In this document: positions 21,106 through 24,530 of the stretch, one piece after another | Layout: every line of letters starts with the position of its first letter | Position numbering within the stretch: position 1 is the stretch's first letter | Assembly: GCA_034696485.1 (NCBI GenBank) | Contig: JAQIWT010000295.1 | Span: 1 to 24,530 of the forward strand | Source of the DNA: Isohypsibius dastychi | Lineage: Eukaryota > Tardigrada > Eutardigrada > Parachela > Isohypsibiidae | Length of the DNA stretch: 24,530 bases | Direction: 5' to 3' | Position numbers and translations under genes: made by a program | The notes under the pieces: generated by a model | What the model was told of the DNA's origin: nothing | Databases searched by the model: none | Seen by the model: only the letters and a program-made list of their open reading frames with translations

Positions 21106-23837
21106 ATGGCAAGGCATAGTTTCCGAAAGCTCCCGTTGTCTGGTCTTGGCTGTATGCTTCGAGGTCGGAATGTGCCATTTTGCGGATCATCTTCTTCGAG
21201 GTATCTCCATTACGCTCGTTGCAGTCAGTCAGGTTTTCCAGCCAGCTTATCACCCGCCTCCGAATACGTTCACCAAAGAAAAAGAGGAACCGGGAAAAAT
21301 GTTCTCGAAAAGCCAGCGAGTGAGTCTGTTGAATACCAGCCTACGAAGCGCTTAATTTGCATCATCGTGTTCGGTTTTGGTTTGAAGCAATCTAACTTTT
21401 TTGAGATGTTTCTGCTTTTTCGATGATTGGCGAAATTCACCTCAAAATGTCGGGTTTTTATCGGTTTTTATTCATTTTTTTCCAGGAATGGATACCATAC
21501 GAAACTGTTTCATTCCTGGTTTTTTCTTCGTAGCTTTTGATGGAAAGCTCAATTTGGAAGACTTCCGGTTCGTCCAAAATTTCCTTTCAGTTTCCAGAAC
21601 GTTGTTTATGGAACACGTATCACCTCATTCCATCTGCTGAGTTCGAGATAACCACTGAATAAACTTGATAAAGTGTAACAAATGAGTTTGAAGTTTTACC
21701 ACTTTTGGCTGATTTATAATTTTTGTTCGGAATTTTTTCTGCTTTGCTTTTTTCTCCTATGTTTTTTCGAAAATTTCAAATTTTGGAGCTTATTTTATAG
21801 TTGTAGAGAAACAAACTTGAATGTTTAAGCAGCTGTTTTGACTGGGCATTTATTTTTGCAGACCGGTGGAATTTGATGGGAAAAGATATGATCAAATTTG
21901 AAGATCGTTCTGAGAGAGATTGTTGTTTGGGACCGGTAAGAATTCGGTACGTAAGGTTGTTCTCTTATTTTCGATATTCCAGTTGGCGATTTTTAGTGAT
22001 TTTGTATTTCTGAAAATTGTATGAACCGAAAGCCTTGTCTCGTTTTACGTTCAGAATTTTTTCACACTTCCGTTTGTTTTTCAAAGAGATCTGATTTGAA
22101 TTGAGTTAATTGAGATCCCACGAAGTAACCAAGAAATTGCAGCAAGTGTCTCACCGAATGATGTGATAAAAATTACTAATATTTTTTGTTCTGTTGTATT
22201 TTCAGACTCATGAAGAACCGATGACGGCAATGTTGACAGCTGCATTACATCGGCCATCCTACAAAAAGTTCCCATTGAGATTATACCAGGTTAATCATCA
22301 TTCTGGCTTCTGTGAAAGACGAATGCGAAAACATTTCGTGTTTTTTTCAGATTTCTCCAAAATTTCGGGACGAAGGAAAACCAAAGCACGGTCTTTTGAG
22401 GGCAAGGGAATTTCTGATGAAAGGTATGAAGTTCCGTGTTCACCACGATGGTCCCCCCCCCTTCTGCGTCGAGGTTTTCTTTCGATTTTGGAAGTGGAAA
22501 CGTTTGTTGAATTGTTTTCAGAAAGTTATTCTCATTCTGATTTTGACTCTCGGTTTTTGAATTCCGTATCTGAGTTCTGTTTTGTTTTCTTTTTACTGTT
22601 CTGGTCGTAATTCTTATTTGCTTGTTCTAGATTTGTACACTTTTGACGTTTCGGAGGCTGCTGCTCGAAACGGCTACGATGCTGTGTGTCAGGCTTATGA
22701 GAAGATATTCGCCACGCTTCAGCTGAAAACGATCAAGGGTTAGTTTCTGACTTCCTGAAATCGAGAACTTTCTTTTCTGAATATCGTTTTTTGCATTTTT
22801 CCATTTTTTTCCGTAGTTGCTGGAAGTTGTAGAACGATGGGTGGAAAAGAGTCGCACGAATATAGCCTCCCATGTGAATCAGTTGGTGAGGATGTCATCA
22901 AGATCTGCAAGCAATGTGACTCGGCATTCAACGAGGAGCTCTCAACAGGTCAGCTCGCCAGAGGTCATCCTGACCGAGTTGTCATGGCTTTTGTCAAAGT
23001 TTCTGTATCTGATGTAGAATCGCACAAAAACTGTCCAAGATGCTCTGGGAATGCACCATTAGAATCCTCAAAGGCCATCGAAGTGGCACACGCCTTCCTC
23101 CTCGGTGATCACTATTCCAAATTGTTCAACGCACACTTTGTCGATTCTGACAACAAATCCAAGTAAGTCTCACCTCGTCTTCCCTTCCAACCAAAGTCTG
23201 GGTGATTAGATCGTAGTCATTACACTGTCTTCAGTTCTTCTATCGGTTAGTCAGTAACTCTCAGTGTCTTATTTTGACCACTCTCACAGATTATTCCAAA
23301 TGGGGTGTTTCGGAATCGGTGTGACTCGCCTCATCGCTGCTTCCCTTGAAGTGCAATCTACGGATGACAAGCTCGTATGGCCGATCGGTATCGCACCTTA
23401 CTCCGTCTGCGTCATCTCACCAAAGGTCGAATTACCTGCGTTCTGTTCAGAGACTTGATATACCTGACTAGTGGTGACCTTTATAGGCTGGAAGTAAAGA
23501 ATCCACCGCGCTCGGATCTCTGGCAGAGACTCTGTGTTCCCAACTGGCTGAAATTCGACATTTGACAGAGGACGTGATATTGGATGACCGGGATGACATG
23601 ACGATTGGGAAGAGGTTAAATGATGCGACCAAAGTTGGATATCCGGTGATTGTTGTTATTGGCAAAAAGGTCGGTTGGATTCTTGGAGTGATCTTGTTAT
23701 TGGGATGGGGGAAGTGAACTGGGATCTGTTTGCAGGCTATGGAAGAAGTACCCAATTTCGAAGTTATGTTCACTAACAACTCCTCGATGAATATGGAACT
23801 TAGTCAGGAAGATCTTCTGAATTTCTTTACTGTATAA
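21106..23837 (+). pseudogene. PARS2: Mitochondrial prolyl-tRNA synthetase, right copy, damaged
   Basis: Ten exons align with the left copy: 21106-21319, 21534-21567, 21862-21935, 22206-22289, 22351-22423, 22631-22738, 22817-23162, 23290-23425, 23487-23669 and 23736-23837. Exon 1 has a 4 bp tandem duplication (CAGTCAGT at 21222-21229) that shifts the frame within the presequence region. Exon 2 is 34 nt instead of 181 nt because 147 bp between two ATGGAAA repeats are gone, removing 49 residues that include class II motif 1. Exons 3-9 are open and keep motif 2, motif 3 (GIGVTR) and the anticodon-binding domain, with changes such as Gly to Arg after GSC in exon 7. The terminal exon (AMEEVPNFEVMF to DLLNFFTV and TAA) is present. 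Without motif 1 the class II core and dimer interface should fail. The good state of the later exons suggests recent inactivation or an undetected shortened product. Confidence 0.8.
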
Positions 23838-24530
23838 ACATGGAGCTTGTTGATCGGATACCCATGTGTGGTAATGGTGGGTAATGTGGGCTCTATGCAC
23901 TCGTCCTGGAATTCTAGACCAGATTGGTAGAGGCACACTGGTGTACTTTATCGTGAGCGCTCTCTGGGAGAATAACATTCGTTCGTCTCATTTGATCTTG
24001 TAACCTTTACTCAAGCCCCGAGCGTAGAGGTGTGATCCAGGCGATGAAGCTAGATGAAACAAATGAAGTCTTTTGCTAAAAAATATCAACAAAGCGGAGG
24101 AAGTTACTTAATCGGCTCCTGTTGCGTTGAGTTCAAACGGTGCTGGTCGGAACTATGACCTGTGGTCACTTGGAATATCTGGTGTTACAGTCGCTGTGGT
24201 CCGCTTCTGTCTAGGTATACGAGCGCAACGCGGTAGCTGGTGACATCAGTCGAGTGCTCTGCAAACCCTTCTCCGGACCGTCCAGACCTCGGGTCACCTA
24301 TCTTTTTCAATGGTGATACAAGTGATTTAATAAAGCCGAGAAAAACCACTTTCGCAAAAATACGACCCTTTCTGTGACTGAAATTCGATAGCGTTCACGC
24401 TTCGGCAAGCCGTAATAATTGGCGTTACTACGTACTAGCGTGAATGTTATCAACAGTGAGTCAGATTCCGCTGTAGCTCTATCAGCGCTCTGCATGATAG
24501 AACTGTTCTATTTGATCTTGAAAAGCTTGA
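23838..24530. other. Intergenic region after the right PARS2 copy
   Basis: No coding frame, tRNA or repeat could be supported. An AATAAA at 24329-24334 is the first plausible plus-strand poly(A) signal, about 490 bp after the PARS2 stop, which is rather far. Confidence 0.4.

Larger units (their letters stand above)
19851..23697. repeat. Right arm of the inverted segmental duplication
   Basis: Opposite-orientation copy of 963-5360. It contains BRAP exons 1-4 (minus), the divergent promoter block and PARS2 exons 1-9 (plus). It is about 550 bp shorter than the left arm, through the exon deletions and shorter introns. The inner edge at 19851 corresponds to left 5360. The outer match fades about 28 bp into the last PARS2 intron, near 23697. 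Confidence 0.9.

Noticed and set aside
24180-24300. GC-richer stretch checked for a tRNA or structured RNA
   Set aside because: No cloverleaf or conserved B box could be assembled by eye.

Overview
This is eukaryotic DNA from an invertebrate. The genes are split by short GT-AG introns (mostly about 45-70 bp, a few up to about 600 bp), acceptors are usually T-rich ending in CAG or TAG, and every confident gene is an animal orthologue. A small secreted protein with one type-2 chitin-binding domain points to an ecdysozoan. A tardigrade or a similar compact ecdysozoan genome is my best guess, but this window alone does not settle it. No bacterial, CRISPR or viral features were seen.

Layout: (1) 75-704, a short element with terminal inverted repeats (MITE-like). 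(2) 991-4015, minus strand, nine exons of a mitochondrial prolyl-tRNA synthetase (PARS2) whose terminal exon is not in the window. (3) 4016-4375, a 360 bp divergent intergenic region. (4) 4376-8588, plus strand, a complete 14-exon BRAP (BRCA1-associated protein / BRAP2, RING plus UBP zinc finger). (5) 9468-10075, plus strand, a two-exon chitin-binding protein with a TATA box and a poly(A) signal. (6) 10989-16328, minus strand, a full-length 14-exon NPC1. (7) 16847-19759, minus strand, the C-terminal half of Nup93, carrying stop codons and a frameshift. (8) 19884-20816, minus strand, a copy of BRAP exons 1-4 only. (9) 21106-23837, plus strand, a second PARS2 copy with a frameshift and a 147 bp exon deletion but with the terminal exon present. 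(10) 23838-24530, no gene seen.

The main structural signal is a large inverted duplication. The divergent PARS2/BRAP-5' block at about 963-5360 reappears in opposite orientation at about 19851-23697. It flanks a roughly 14.5 kb spacer holding BRAP exons 5-14, the chitin-binding gene, NPC1 and the Nup93 remnant. The copies have decayed differently. The left PARS2 is open through nine exons but lacks a visible last exon. The right PARS2 keeps the last exon but has lost class II motif 1 and has an early frameshift. The right BRAP copy stops after exon 4, where it abuts a 5'-truncated Nup93. I found no new multi-gene system. The unusual content is the rearrangement, the decay of its copies and a few sequence-level oddities.

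The intact genes have unrelated jobs: mitochondrial translation (PARS2), Ras/ubiquitin signalling and nuclear-import control (BRAP), cuticle or extracellular chitin matrix (chitin-binding protein) and lysosomal cholesterol export (NPC1). Their proximity looks like ordinary compact gene packing. Exon boundaries were assigned by hand from splice sites, reading frame and remembered family conservation, so individual boundaries may be off by a few bases.
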